DNA of 64,000 nucleotides, from contig NMRA01000259.1 of the NCBI GenBank assembly GCA_002633005.1, positions 419,840-483,839 on the forward strand. The letters run 5' to 3'. Source of the stretch: Phoronis australis. Lineage: Eukaryota; Phoronida; Phoronidae. Shown in pieces: positions 1 through 11,873 of the stretch. The translations under genes were made by a program, and so were the position numbers. The notes below the pieces were generated by a model. It did no database searches, had not been told where the DNA came from, and worked only from the letters and a program-made list of their open reading frames with translations. Position 1 is the first letter of the stretch. The number at the start of each line of letters is the position of its first letter.

Positions 1-49
1 ATAGCTGAACGGTGTTAAAGTGCTTAAAACCATATTTTTCGACAAACGA

Positions 50-298
50 CTACACTGTCAGCGTCACTGAACCTTCTTTTATTGCACTGCATGTCACATT
101 CGTGAATTCAATATCCCAAAAACGAGAAAATAGAAGTAAAGCCATTCCAGTTGAAAGTCTCTTAACTCCATGGACATCAGTGTGAAGTGTATCATGTCCA
201 CCAACACGCGAGTTTCTTGTACAAACTTGTGCCGGATCCTTGCCACAGCCATGTACTAAATTCCCACGTCCATCGCAAACGCAACGCCTCACCCGCAT
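50..298 (-). CDS. Unrecognised 82-aa open frame with several cysteines
   Basis: The minus strand is open for 82 codons from an ATG at 296-298. The first 26 residues hold four cysteines (R-R-C-V-C-D-G-R-G-N, H-G-C-G, Q-V-C). I do not recognise a family. No splice sites, neighbours or paired exon support it and the surroundings are repeat-rich, so it may be chance or a transposon remnant. Confidence 0.13.
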   Translation of the reverse strand: MRVRRCVCDGRGNLVHGCGKDPAQVCTRNSRVGGHDTLHTDVHGVKRLSTGMALLLFSRFWDIEFTNVTCSAIKEGSVTLTV

Positions 299-539
299 TC
301 CTTATTAAATCATAAACCACGGGAAAATATGGGCATCATGACCACTTTCCACACAGTATGACTAGTGTTGTGATTGGTTTACCGATTTTATGTAGTATGT
401 GTCGACTAATTGGCCTTATGATCGTAATTCGTAACTCAAGATCGGCTAAATAAACATATCGTCAAATAGTCTTTGCGGGTGTTCTAATTTGACATCTGCT
501 CGACTGTTGTTTATTTTTGGAGTTTTTGATATGAAATTA

Positions 540-960
540 AGCACTTTATTAAGGCCTGACCAGACTGCACGCGAGCGAGCGAAATTCGCCTTGCAATGTC
601 GCGCGAATGGGCGGCCATATCAATACATAAAACGCTAAAACGAGTCCGTGAGACAAAACAACTCAAAAGCAGCCGCGTGGACACCCGCCCCCACCATCTT
701 AAAATCTTCATGTTCAACACGCTTTTTAACTTTTTAAGACGAGTACGAAGGTTTGCTCAGGCTGCACGCGAGCGAACGACAAGAAATTTATTGTCGATGA
801 AATGGAGCAACCGAGATTTTATTACCCTGTGCACCGCTGCACGCGAGCGACGTGTGCGACGAGAGCGACGTCGTGTAAATTTCTGCGAGGTTGCCTCGCG
901 CTATTCCATTTCGATGTTTGAATACACTTAGCGTGCACGGAATACCCGAATTTTGTAATC
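540..960. repeat. CpG-rich repeat patch with CTGCACGCGAGCGA motif
   Basis: The 14-base word CTGCACGCGAGCGA occurs at about 564, 762 and 837 in the same orientation, in a patch much richer in CpG than its surroundings. The open frames here (111 and 103 aa) are arginine- and serine-rich by-products of that composition and resemble no family I know. Probably remnants of one or more transposons. Confidence 0.5.
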
Positions 961-1154
961 GCACGTTTGTTTTCAACGCTCCCTTAGGAAATGATTTTTG
1001 TTTAGAATAAACGAAAGCAAATTGTGCTTTATTGGCTTGAGAGACTTGCTTGGCAAATGTTTTTTGAAATTTCCCAGTGTAATTAAGTGTTGTCCTCAAG
1101 TAGACATATAGTCTTCAACAACTTTTAAGACAATCTCCAAAGCAGAGGCTGCGA

Positions 1155-1938
1155 TAGGCAATGACCATCGCCTCTGTTGGCCCGAACCAGAGGCGATGTA
1201 GAGGCTATAGGCGCTCTGTACGCCGGAAGCTTTTCGGCGAATTATGCCTCGCACCGACTAAACCATCAAAGTCACGTTGTTATAACTACCTTTTGCGCAT
1301 AGACGAACACCTTAGGAGGTTGTCGATGTGTTTAAGTTCTTCCAACTCGAACAAATACTCCCGTTATGAAACTTTTTCTTCGAGCAGTCCCTATTTCAGT
1401 TCCCAAAATCGTGAAATCAAAATTTTTGTACTGCGCACGCTCCAACTTTTACCGCGCTCGCAATAATTTTTAAATAGGCCAAAGGTGAGCCATTGCGGTC
1501 TTGTCAGTCAAATGTTCGTTTCCAAAATGCCACCACTGACTTGTCTTTAATTGGCGTTACTTGAAACTGTTTGTATTTCAATGAATTATTGTTTGTATTT
1601 GATAAAAATAAATGCTGTTAATATGACATTTAAAAGTCTTTGTGCACATATTTGACATTTTAATGTTTAACAACACGGCAAATGCACGGCTGGCTCCCGG
1701 CAGCACGTACGCAAAGGGCGGGAACTTCAGCTTTCAAAGTTCGCCGGTAGGATCGCAACTTCTGACCTTCGGCCTGGTTAAGGTGTTCGTCTATGCGCAA
1801 AAGGTAGTTATAACAACGTGGCTTTGATAGTTTAGTCGGTGCGAGGCATAATTCGCCGAAAAGCTTCCGGCGTACAGAGCGCCTATAGCCTCTACATCGC
1901 CTCTGGTTCGGGCCAACAGAGGCGATGGTCATTGCCTA
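1155..1938. mobile_element. Non-autonomous MULE-type foldback element, copy 1 (784 bp)
   Basis: The ends are inverted copies of each other for about 160 bases, starting TAGGCAATGACC and ending GGTCATTGCCTA. The element is flanked by a perfect 9-bp direct repeat AGGCTGCGA (1146-1154 and 1939-1947). Long terminal inverted repeats plus a 9-bp target duplication are typical of the Mutator (MULE/MuDR) superfamily. No transposase is encoded, so it would move only with help from another copy. The interior (about 1520-1780) is shared, inverted, with the larger copy at 14926-16341, so both are one family. Confidence 0.88.
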
Positions 1939-1947
1939 AGGCTGCGA

Positions 1948-4281
1948 TAGCTGAGTACAGCACTGCAAGAGAAAATTGGAGCCTTAGATTTTTTATATGT
2001 GAACAGCAAGCTTCCATATGCGGCAATAGTCCTTATTGCTTGAAGTGCACTATTTAGTTCATCTCACTTTCAGCGAAACACAATTAAGAGGAAAAAAAGC
2101 TCCACGCCTTCCTCACTTAGCCAACGATTAGTAAGTCCTGAGAAGTGGACAACACACTGTAATATTTGCCAACATACATCTCAAACGGAGATCATTCCTA
2201 AAGGCCCGAGAGCAAACCTGAATAATCGGAATAGGATTACTCCCTGTCTAGTTGCAGGTAAATTTCTGACTCGGAAGAGCCTTTCCTAACGCACGCCTTC
2301 ACATGCATACATATTTTGAATCCAGAACATTTCCTTTAACTCCATATCTACAGTTCTATATGCTTCAAATTCCATGGGTGGCGCACCATAGGGGGCTGTG
2401 GGGATATAGCACGTGCTGCGTCGCCCATGTTAACTCGATCTGGTGAAGTCGGCCGAGAAAACAAAACGAAAATGCGGCGAGTCTTCAAAATCGCAAAGTT
2501 ATCCCTCAATAATTCCATGAAAGCTTGTTTTTGTTTGATGCAATATGTATATTCCAGTATTTTGTTTCCTATTTCAAATTTTACTAGCAATGTGAACTGA
2601 AGTGCTAAATTAACTAAAAACGTGTTATTTCCGAATCTGTTTCCGACTCCTCAGTAGAAGGTCAGAGGTGGAGCCACCGAGGTCAATAGTTTACGTACCT
2701 TCATTGTGAGGTGGGTCTGAAAAGCACCACCGAGGTCAATGGTTCACGACCCTTTATTGTGGGGTGGCCAAGGACGTTAACTGCAGCCGAGGCCTATTTT
2801 TAAAGTTTAGGAGTAGGCCAGGCTTGGTAGCTTTTAGGTAGGTGTTGTAGGCTCAGTGAATGCGGTTTGTCTATATGTGAACATTCTGGGAATGTGAGAA
2901 AAGACCAGTTACTGGGCTGAAGCTGCACCCTTCTTCAAGACGGCAGCCCCCTGCTCGCTGGTTCCCTGCGTCTCGCTAGGTGGCAGAGAACACACGCTTA
3001 ATTTTCCTCGGTAAATTTTTTTGCACCTGAGTTTCTGATTGGCTGGTCGAATTCTCAACAGGTAGCGCTTTACGCAAACAAACTGGCATGGCTGATGCCA
3101 GTTGGAAGTGTAAATGTGGGCTGTTGTACAGACAAATCGGTGCTTAATTCATGTTCAAATGTGAATCCCAGAAAATCGTGATTGCGCCTTTTCGGAGTGC
3201 ATCTTTCAACTGTCTGACTTCTGTTTACGTTGCTGTCCTGTATCCATATAGAATGAATAACACACCGGTTAAATCGGCCAGATATGTCATAAGTTTATAT
3301 GTGCTTCTAGCACGCGGCTATTAAACATTACAGCAGAAACGAAATAGTTGCTGCTACGCCACTTGCATGAATCGTTCATAGTCCGCCATTTTCTCTCTCT
3401 TTGTTGTAAAGGTAACCAATGACTGTCTGGGTCACATCAACTAGTCGCGAAAAGCGCGTGCTACTGAATGATACTTGCGTGCCGATCTGAAGGCACACTA
3501 CAGTTATTGCAGGGTTTTAGCTGCCGACACACCTAAGTGGAGACGAGTCCTTATCTCACGTCTTTATCGAGAGTCTGAAAGAAACAAAACGTTTTTTGGC
3601 GTTCCCAACTCAAAAACACTACTCATGATAACTGATTTTTAATAGACTAATTCACATCTGGAAAAAATACCGGAACACAAAAATATGACCAAAAAACACC
3701 AAATTTGAGTTTCCTCCCCAAATTTACTACTTCCCTGCAAGTGCTAGAAAAACTCTGACAACAGATTCAGAATGCTCTTTCTCTCTAGATTCTAAAAATG
3801 TGGTTCTAGTATGCCCCTTACCAGCTACTTTTTTGGACATTTCGATCTGTCCGACAGTCACCTGAAATCGCACCCGGTTTCTCAGTCAGCAGGCGACAGG
3901 GGTTAAAAGCAAACGACAGCCACCATTTCGCATGGAAAGTAGGTCGAGGCTAAAACAATGGCTTTTCTCCTTCAAAAACACAAGTAAACCAGTTTCCTGG
4001 CAATTGTTTTCAACAAATTCCTCAAACCATCCGCCAAACCTGACACACGCTCTGTATTTAAATTCTACTGCAGCCTAACTGTTCAGTGCTACCTTTCTAC
4101 ACGCAGGGAACCAGCAAGCAGCCTCCTGTTGGATTTGTGCATTGCCTGGGTAGGGATTGAGAAATTGGCTGCGATTTCAAGTAGTCCTCAAACAAGTCAG
4201 AATTGGAAAAAACTTGTTGGTTGACAGTACTTTTGGACCGCAGTTTTAGAATCTCTAGGAAATTTGTTTTCATTATGTAAT
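1948..4281. other. Gene-free stretch
   Basis: No supported exon. It holds one tandem pair (2674-2767) and otherwise unassigned AT-rich DNA. The 80-aa minus frame at 2348-2590 has no coding features I can point to. Confidence 0.5.
2674..2767. repeat. Tandem duplication of about 41 bp
   Basis: Two copies of a unit beginning CCACCGAGGTCAAT and ending GTGGGGTGG or GTGAGGTGG, at 2674-2714 and 2727-2767, with a 53-bp period. Confidence 0.75.
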
Positions 4282-4290
4282 GTTATTATT

Positions 4291-4335
<45 letters not shown>

Positions 4336-4345
4336 ATTATTATTG
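4282..4345. repeat. Trinucleotide microsatellite (GTT)n
   Basis: A run of GTT units flanked on both sides by GTTATTATTATT, about 64 bases. The poly-valine and poly-threonine open frames reading through it are artefacts. Confidence 0.97.
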
Positions 4346-5433
4346 TGATATTTAAAATGAGGGTGGACTCTTCAGTGATAGCACTGCTTTCCAAGAGGGC
4401 CCTCAAACGTTGGCTTACACCTGTATGTCGGGCAGAATCGATTGTTTGGGGGTGAAAAGTGCCAATTTTGTGTTTTTGCCCATTTTTCTTCTTAACCTAT
4501 TTTACTTTTCAGTAGGATTGAAAGAGCCAAAAATAATAGACAAACTAAAGTTTCTGTGCTCATCTGTAGGGCTTTTGATGTGAAATGACTCAAAACATGT
4601 CATATTTTGCATACAATTTTCGACAGTGGCGTGTGTTTTGTTAGGCAATACTAGTGAGAACGGTTCTGTTCCCCTTGACTCGTTGCGCAAGTAAATGTGA
4701 GAGGTTAAGTTCCGTAACAAGCCGGGGACCAGGGCTGTTTGTCAAAGAGTGACGGGAGCAACAGATAGGACTTGAAAAGCGCGAAATAACATGTCAGATT
4801 AAGGAATTTGGATCAGAATTCTCAATTACTTCGTATATGACTGTGTCAGGAGCGTTAGGCTACATCAAAGAGTAATTTTCCGCCTGATGTGTGCGCAGAG
4901 AGTGTTTGAATATCGCCAAGCTACTCAATGCTCGATCGAACCGCATGTTTTGAATACGAAGTTTTCGTTGGAAATGTCGTTAAAGGATAAGTGCACAAGA
5001 AACCCCTGTAGTCGCAAATAATTTGGATGTATTGATGGGTGGTGCAGTCACCTGGGAGGCAAACTTCGCCCTCATTAACATCAACCGCCTAAACAAATCC
5101 GTCCGTGTGTTTGAAGCCGGTTGATTCCGCAAAATCTTTTTTTCTCGCTACTGATGTTATAAACTCGTATTTGTAGTTCTCCGGTGATGAAGATATAGTA
5201 TTTCGCTAGACACGTTTTGGAGTATTGCAAAAACGACCGGTTTTTGTGAATAAAGTTTGTAGTCTCGTTTTGAAAGCCGGGTACATGTAAATGTTTAATG
5301 TGAAGTAATTTGTAATATTTTGATTGACCGGACATGATGAAAAAGATTTGGTCATCTTTCACAAGACTAGTAATAATGAATGTGGCAGCGTGGCACTCAT
5401 GACGTAAGTGCCACCGACTACACAGCTGACTCA

Positions 5434-5715
5434 CAGGAACACTATCGGTTTTACGGCTGAAAACACAATTTTAGGATTATGTTTGGATGGGGGTACACGT
5501 TCAGAAGATTTTAGCTTTGACCAGCGCTCTAACACGTGACCATAGCTCTAACACGTGACCATAGCTCTAACACGTGACCAGAGCTATAAAACAACAAAAT
5601 CTGTTGAGTTTCTGTGATTTTGATATCGTTAATTTTCGCCGTTGTTGGTCAGATATTCGTGGAAATCAAGGCTGGCGACTTTACCATTTTACGCGCTGCT
5701 CCATGTGATGAATCG
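5434..5715 (+). repeat. Dispersed SINE-like repeat, copy 1
   Basis: Starts near GGAACACTATCGGTTTTA and contains AACAACAAAATCTGTTG and GAAATCAAGGCTGG-GACTTTACC. The same blocks in the same order recur at 32464-32650 and 52859-53117. The third copy runs on into a tRNA-like sequence, which suggests a tRNA-derived SINE. The 65-aa frame at 5642-5839 lies mainly within it and is probably not a gene. Confidence 0.72.
5526..5582. repeat. Three tandem 19-bp units, each with a CACGTG E-box
   Basis: GCTCTAACACGTGACCA repeats at 5526, 5545 and 5564 with exact 19-bp spacing. Each unit holds the palindrome CACGTG, the core site of bHLH factors such as MYC/MAX and USF. It lies inside the SINE-like repeat; the matching places in the other two copies lack the triplication. 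Confidence 0.9.
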
Positions 5716-6322
5716 CCAAAGGGCTTTTAAATGTGTACCTTCCTGCGCGTTGAAGTTTTCTTATTCAACGTGTACTTTTACATTTTCTACTCTACCTTTG
5801 TGCGAGCTCAAGTGTCAAGCCTTGGTGCAACGCGAGTAAAGTTTGAATATAGACGACTTTTCTAAAACGTAGCGACATGTTCGGCGGAAAAAAACACCCA
5901 CCATTGTCAAGCGTTATTCTTTTTCACATATCTTTAGGCACTGCTTGTAGAGAGGCCGCTGGGGAACACAGCTTTACGATCAGTGACAGTGAATACTAAT
6001 CGCTATCCTTGAAACTGCGTGAGGCCATTCACATTCAGTGTTCAGAAACGCCCTCACTCAGTGCACAGGTTTCCCACGAGTCGTTGACACTGTTACACTG
6101 AGTTGTGATTCGCTGATTGCAAGCCAATCCTGTTCTGGTATTTTTGCGCGTTTTGAAATTTTCTGTGTATCGGACCTGTGGCAATGCTGGCGTCCATTCT
6201 CAGATTAAAGCTTGACAATGTCGGATATTTTACCGCCAAAACATGTCGTTACATTTTAGAAAAGGTGTCGTCTTTAATGTTTGCTTAATAACATCTGAAA
6301 TTAATGTCATTCAAAACTACAC

Positions 6323-6485
6323 TCTTAGTTCAGTTAACTAAATGAGTTACCCGTGGTAAAAATTGCTGTTCGACCGTTACTTTACCGTTTAATGGACACG
6401 CGCACGCGCCATTTGCTATTTTGTGACATGTTTCAGGAGATGAGGACAGCTTCGCCGATGAAAAAGATTCTCAGAAATTCGGTTT
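6323..6485 (+). repeat. Dispersed repeat, copy A
   Basis: Shares blocks such as ACACGCGCACGCGCCATT and GACAGCTTCGCCGA, plus a terminal CAGAAATTC, with 9512-9671 in the same orientation. Its beginning also matches 9128-9185 inverted. Non-coding as far as I can see. Confidence 0.85.
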
Positions 6486-7287
6486 GCTGGTGTTAAAATA
6501 TTATGTGTCAATTTCTGAGAGCACCTACGGGTGGTTCTACATCGACCATCACAGATTTTCCCGGACCTCTAAGACGAGCCGGACTATTTTGTCTATTTTC
6601 CTTCTTTTCACAGCGGGAAACTCCTGTGATGATACAAAGTACTGAACAAATCAAAATGTATGAACATACAACATCAAGAAAGAATAATGTATTGTTAAAT
6701 CTCGACACTCAACCAACAAAAAAGGTGTTGGCAGAACCTACTAGTACGGATTGGGTATTTACCCAGATCTTCTAGAACTTCGTGTAATAGTTCGGATCTT
6801 AAAGGAGCATGCCACCCAAAAAACAACCTAATTTGTATCAATTTAGATCGAGTAGTTTTACTCCATAACGACTACGTACGGTTGCGTTACCTGACACCTG
6901 ACGGCAGACGGAGGTGTTGAAATTATCCAATGACGTCATCGGTTTCACACACAGTTTGTTCAGCAGTTCACAACACGGGTTACTGGTGTCAGCTTATCGC
7001 TTGAAGTCATCGTTTAACACCAATAAATCATCAAACTTCGATGTAAAACCCTTGAAAATACACCGAGTTCTTATGAAAACGTGTTGTTTTATTTCGCATC
7101 TTACGGATTTATTGGTATTTGGACACACCGTAGCCTACAAAGTTCGGCAGGCCAATAAGGTCCGTAGCAGGAGTTTGGGGTCTGTTCGGAGATAATTTCG
7201 AAGTATTTTCCGTGAGATACAGATAGGGTAACCTAGATCTGTGTTGTTTAGACTTGTGATTTTTATATTTCTAAACACAAAACGCTT

Positions 7288-7367
7288 GTTATCCTGGTCA
7301 GTGGCTCGGAGCCCGATCAGGCCCGGATTGACTCGTTATCCCGGCCAGTGGCTCGGAAACTGATCAG
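7288..7367. repeat. Tandem pair of about 33 bp
   Basis: Units beginning GTTATCC(T/C)GG(T/C)CAGTGGCTCGGA occur at 7288-7320 and 7335-7367, with a 47-bp period. Confidence 0.8.
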
Positions 7368-7911
7368 ACATCACCAACATAAACCAACCAAAGTGCAGTG
7401 GAAACTAAACTTTTAGTCAAGAAAATACTATACTAGTGAGCCAAAGTAATGTGCACCTGATTATGTTGGTGAATTAGCCACGAAACTGCAAACCTACTTA
7501 CTCGTCGGGGGCTGCGAATTCAGGTTCCGCTTTGGCCACAGCACCGTCAGGGGGCAGAAGTTGTACATTGACAATCATTATTTGAGTAATGTAAAAGGAA
7601 ATAAAGATTCCCCTAACACCTGGCCGTGAGATGGAAATCGAGTTGTTTCACAACAGTTTCTGCCAGCAAACACTAAATTAGCATGAACTCACACGGCCTC
7701 GGGGTCCCGTCAATTAGTTTTATTGCACATATAAAGCCGGTAACGCAGTGATTTATTCATTGCTGGCTTCTCAAATCATTTGCACTCACGAACACTCCAA
7801 AGGCATTACAAATTGCATCTAATGAGACAGACTTTGTTAAGGTTTTATATAAGTATTGATTAGGGTGAGAATAATTCATTTTGAAACAGAACGCTCAGTA
7901 AACGTCAAAAC

Positions 7912-8231
7912 ATGGCAACTCGCAATCCCGACTTAGGCCAAGCTAGAGCATCATCAGTCCCGACTTCGCAGGTGGATCGTTAAGTTTTACAGGCTATCAA
8001 TTCGAACAGGAATACAGTGATGAAGAAATACTAGAGATGCGCCGTGAACAAGCTCAGACAAGGGAACGTATGCAGTTATTTGAAAAGCCGGCATTCGTCA
8101 GGCAATGTCGACGTCTGCAGGCCACAGACACGGAGAAGTTTCACGGCCTCATATTTGCTATTTACGGCGTACATTTCATTCTTCACTACCATGAGCCACT
8201 TCCTAAGCATTTCGGACTTTCTAGGAAGTAA
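7912..8231 (+). pseudogene. Short coding-like remnant, possibly frameshifted
   Basis: An ATG at 7912 opens a 20-codon frame. A second, overlapping frame then continues with an acidic, arginine-rich run (Y-Q-F-E-Q-E-Y-S-D-E-E-I-L-E-M-R-R-E-Q) up to a stop near 8230. The Y-x-F-E followed by an S/T-D/E-E-E run is the kind of opening seen in transposon-associated proteins with a P2X7-like cytoplasmic domain, but the cysteine motifs of that family are not clearly present. I treat it as a weak relic of unknown origin. Confidence 0.22.
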
Positions 8232-9007
8232 AAAAAACGATATACCCGCTTTCCTCGCAGCTGCCTGGGAGTATTGATATTGGTCCTAGCAGCTGCTTAG
8301 TTCGAGCGGGAACGATGCACCGCAACATAGCGGCATTCACTCTGCATACGAACCACTGACGTCGCTAGCGTCGTTTGTCACCTTCCTCACAGGTTAACGC
8401 GACACCTCTTGGCAAGGTAAGTTCGACCGTATGCGAGGCGATGTGGATACAGACCGATAAGACGGCAAAAAGACTAATTAAATCGGGTGGCATTCTCCTT
8501 TAAGATAGTACTGAGCAACTGCAACAAGTACTTAGCAATTAACTGACAAAATGCGCGTTTTCGGTCGAATTTTTATGCACAAAATCAAAAAAGGTCGAAC
8601 TTTTGACCTTTACTGTTGCAGCATCTTTTCATTGTACACAAATTTCAAGAGTCATTTTATTGCAGCTTGCTATGTCGGCTTACCAATAACTTAGTTTGAG
8701 TTTGGGTACTTAAATTAGGTAGTACGACAAAACGAGTACCCTTACGAAGGGGGGTTACTTCGTTTCTTTGAAAATTATATTTATGGGCTTGGCAATGAAT
8801 ATTATACACGGCTACACAGCATCGAATGACAATTCTTAATCTACACGGATTAGTCCAGCTACCAATAGAGGTAATTGAAATTTTTGCATGTTTCATGTAA
8901 AAATTTCAGGAGGGTACAAAAATAGACGGAGAGGTCAGTTGAGGTGGTTGATGTCGTTTGAGGTGGATATGAATCGACTCGTAAAATTTCTACCAATTCT
9001 GAAATGT

Positions 9008-9124
9008 AAATGTACGCAGACTTGTGGGAGAACAATTGATTAAAGAATCGGCGAAAAAGGTCATTAGGAGAAGCTCAATTTCACGGCTCTGAAAGCCGAC
9101 GCATAAGAGCGCTCCACAACTTTA
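9008..9124 (+). repeat. Degenerate copy of the right-edge repeat at 63881
   Basis: Begins ATGTACGCA and ends CTCCACAAC, as does 63881-64000. In one frame the second half reads G-E-A-Q-F-H-G-S-E-S-R-R-I-R-A-L-H-N against G-D-A-I-F-H-G-A-D-S-Q-R-I-R-F-L-H-N in the other copy (12 of 18 identical). Here the frame is broken by an in-frame TGA shortly after the ATG. Confidence 0.7.
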
Positions 9125-9127
9125 AGT

Positions 9128-9185
9128 GTAGAATAACGGTAGAACTGTATTTTTAGCACAGGTAAATAATTTAGTTTACTCAAAG
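9128..9185 (-). repeat. Inverted partial copy of the dispersed repeat at 9512
   Basis: Read on the minus strand it begins GAGTAAACTAAATTA and runs to GTTATTCTA, closely matching 9517-9571 on the plus strand. The two lie head to head about 330 bases apart. Confidence 0.75.
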
Positions 9186-9511
9186 AAGAGAGTAATTTTC
9201 AGTGACCTTAATTTCATGTCACATTTTTTACCCACATCTATGCAAATCTGTATATATATGCTAGACAGCTTTGTATCAAGGCTATGGTACATTATGTTTC
9301 ATGCATATTAGTTTCTAGTACAAGGATTAGACAATTATTCACGCAAACCAGGCATTATGTATTCGAGCATAAAAAAACTCAAACTTATCCTGAGTTGGAG
9401 TACATATGCATAAAACATAATGTTCTCTAGCCTTCATGCAACGCTGTATAAATATAAATACATTTTTGTTTAATAAAATCTGAAAATAAGCATCGTTAAA
9501 AACTTTACTTT

Positions 9512-9671
9512 TCCATGAGTAAACTAAATTAGTTACCGGTGCTAAAAAAATGCAGTTCGAACGTTATTCTACTGTTAAAGAGACACGCGCACGCGCCATT
9601 GGTTATTTTTGCGACACCTTTTGACAGATGACGACAGCTTCGCCGAAGAAAAAAATCCCAGAAATTCTGGC
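9512..9671 (+). repeat. Dispersed repeat, copy B
   Basis: Second full copy of the repeat at 6323-6485, sharing the ACACGCGCACGCGCCATT block and the GACAGCTTCGCCGAAG block. Confidence 0.85.
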
Positions 9672-9962
9672 ATACATGATTCCTGATTCCTAATGAATTG
9701 CATAACTGAATTCAAGAATTCACCATTTTGTAACTTTTGGTTTAGAGATGTTGTTTTTCAGTAATTTGGTTTTCACATTACAGTAAATCATCGCAAAAGA
9801 CGCACCAAAATATTGGAAATTGACGTTCAAGAAAAATGACAAGAGAGAACGATGAACTTACTTTTTGGTCGTGCACTCGGCCCATCGGATAAATCGGATT
9901 CCGCCTCACTCGGATCTAATCGAATGTGCGGGGTATTCTCATAGAAAACGATATATGGTACT

Positions 9963-11873
9963 CAGTGGCGGTTCTAGGATATCATAAGGGGGGCCCAACA
10001 TTTTGTCTCGTGAGCATTTGCGCCAAGCGCGATTGCAGATGCGCATGAATGGGGGAGATAGTTTTGTTTTTGCCTCTAAAAACAAGCATTTTCGTTGATT
10101 CCTGAAGTGTTATCAAAGGAAGAAGGAAAAAAAACTGTACAGTGAGAACGTATCAAACTGCAAAACTTCACTTACTACCCACTCGTACTCACAAGCTGTC
10201 TGCTACAGCGAGCGAGCTTTACCACTGCACCACCAGGCTTTCAGTTATAACAAGAAATTTAGAGACCTACTTATTTATGGTCCACAGTGTTTGCCCGCGA
10301 AATTAACTTACTTCTTTTTATAATGCTTATTACACGCTTTATATTTTGTGCAATTAGTTTGTAACAAAAGTTGTTATGTTTAAAATAGGCTTCAATTGCC
10401 CAAAAGACCAAATCCGTTTTTTGTGTTGACATTAATGACGCGTTTGCTTTGGAAATTGTCTTGATTTCAAGGCTTCACAGAGAGAGAATTATGAGTTTCT
10501 GAGTGATTCACTAAGGCTTCGATTAAAATTCACATCTTACCAGCAGCTTCTGTTTCTTTATCCCATACGCGTTGAATATGTCGAGGGAAATACGGCCATG
10601 TAATAATGTTTTCCGTACTTACCTCCCGCACTACTTCAACAGTGACCTCTGACATTGAAGGTTCAAACGGTAGGTCAACGTCGACTCGACGTCGTTAGCA
10701 GGTTAGATCATCAAATTTTCGGAAAATAGCATAAAGTAATACAACCGTAGTAGTGTAATTACCACTCAACATGCAACCAGGTCTCAATCGTAACATCTGG
10801 AACAGGACTGTTAATTATATGACAGTTCTGTCTCAGTTTTGAATTTTTTATTATATCGTCTGCAATTCAGGCGCCGGTTCCTCGCCAATATCAAACATTG
10901 TTGTCACTGCCCATGACAGCACCCGCTTCTATCGGCGACAGTATTACACGAGCAGCAACGACGACCGTCCTAGCAACTTATCCTATGCTACAGAATCCGT
11001 ATCCAGCCAGCTAGCTGTATGAACAGACTGTCGTATATTTAGTATACAGCTTTGTACCAAGGCTACAGAATCCGTAGAAATGCAACAACGTACCTGTAAC
11101 AACGCTACAACAGGCATATTTTTGTTATTTATTTATTTTCGAAATATGATACAAGTTCAATGCACAAGAACTCGTTTTCACACTTTTTATGAATTTCAAG
11201 TAATAAACCGTTACATTTAAAACTGTTTTTTTTTCCTTTAGTAAGCTGCAACATAACGCGCACGTACATACACAACAGGTTGTGATTCGCCACGTAAACA
11301 GTCAGGGTGTACTATTCCTAAAATGCCGAAAGAAAACAAATGAAACTCACGAATTCGATGAGTATGGGATAAATACAAAACGTACCTCGAGTGCGTACAT
11401 GAAATAATATCACACTCGAAACTATTTTCGCGAATAGACCTCGACCTCCGGTCTCGGTCGATACGCGGAATAATGTGGGATATTATTTCATTTACACCAC
11501 TCTCGATACGTTTTGTGTATTTATCATTTTCTTTAAAAAAATAAAGTAATTGCACAGTGGAGCAGACGACGGACACGGAGTCGCAGTGCGCAGGTCCACT
11601 GTCGGTCGCTTGGCAAAACGGGAGAGCCATCACTTAGCTATAATTCCGTTACGATTGCGCCGATTGTCTGAATCTGACACTTGAAATCAGTTGAGCCCCT
11701 CCCCCCAAACACACTAAAACTGCATACATTTAAACCTTATTTCAGCCGTATAATGTTAATTACCGGGGTTTGTTAATAAACTCAATATTTCCTCACGCTC
11801 TTGCTGTTTTATTTTTTTGCGGCAGCCAAAGGGGGAGCCCGGGCACCCTGCCCCCTCCTAAATCCGCCTATTG
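9963..11873. mobile_element. Putative hAT-like non-autonomous element, about 1.9 kb
   Basis: The left end begins CAGTGGCGGTTCTAGGAT. The right end closes CCCCTCCTAAATCCGCC followed by TATTG, so read inward it is also close to the hAT-type terminus CAGTGGCGGATTTAGGGG. The right terminal trinucleotide has drifted and I cannot see a clean 8-bp target duplication. No transposase frame remains. A separate hairpin (11369-11524) lies inside it. Confidence 0.5.
11369..11524. mobile_element. Foldback hairpin (MITE-like) nested in the hAT-like element
   Basis: The arm starting ATAAATACAAAACGTA at 11369 is mirrored by the arm ending TACGTTTTGTGTATTTAT at 11524. Pairing continues through TGAAATAATATC/GATATTATTTCA and partly through the centre (CGCGAATAGACC against GGTCGATACGCG). 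The 131-aa minus frame that crosses it is therefore very unlikely to be a gene. Confidence 0.75.

Noticed and set aside
4197-4455. Poly-T and poly-V frames
   Set aside because: Products of the GTT microsatellite.
11238-11633. 131-aa minus frame
   Set aside because: It reads through a hairpin element inside a larger transposon and has no domain.
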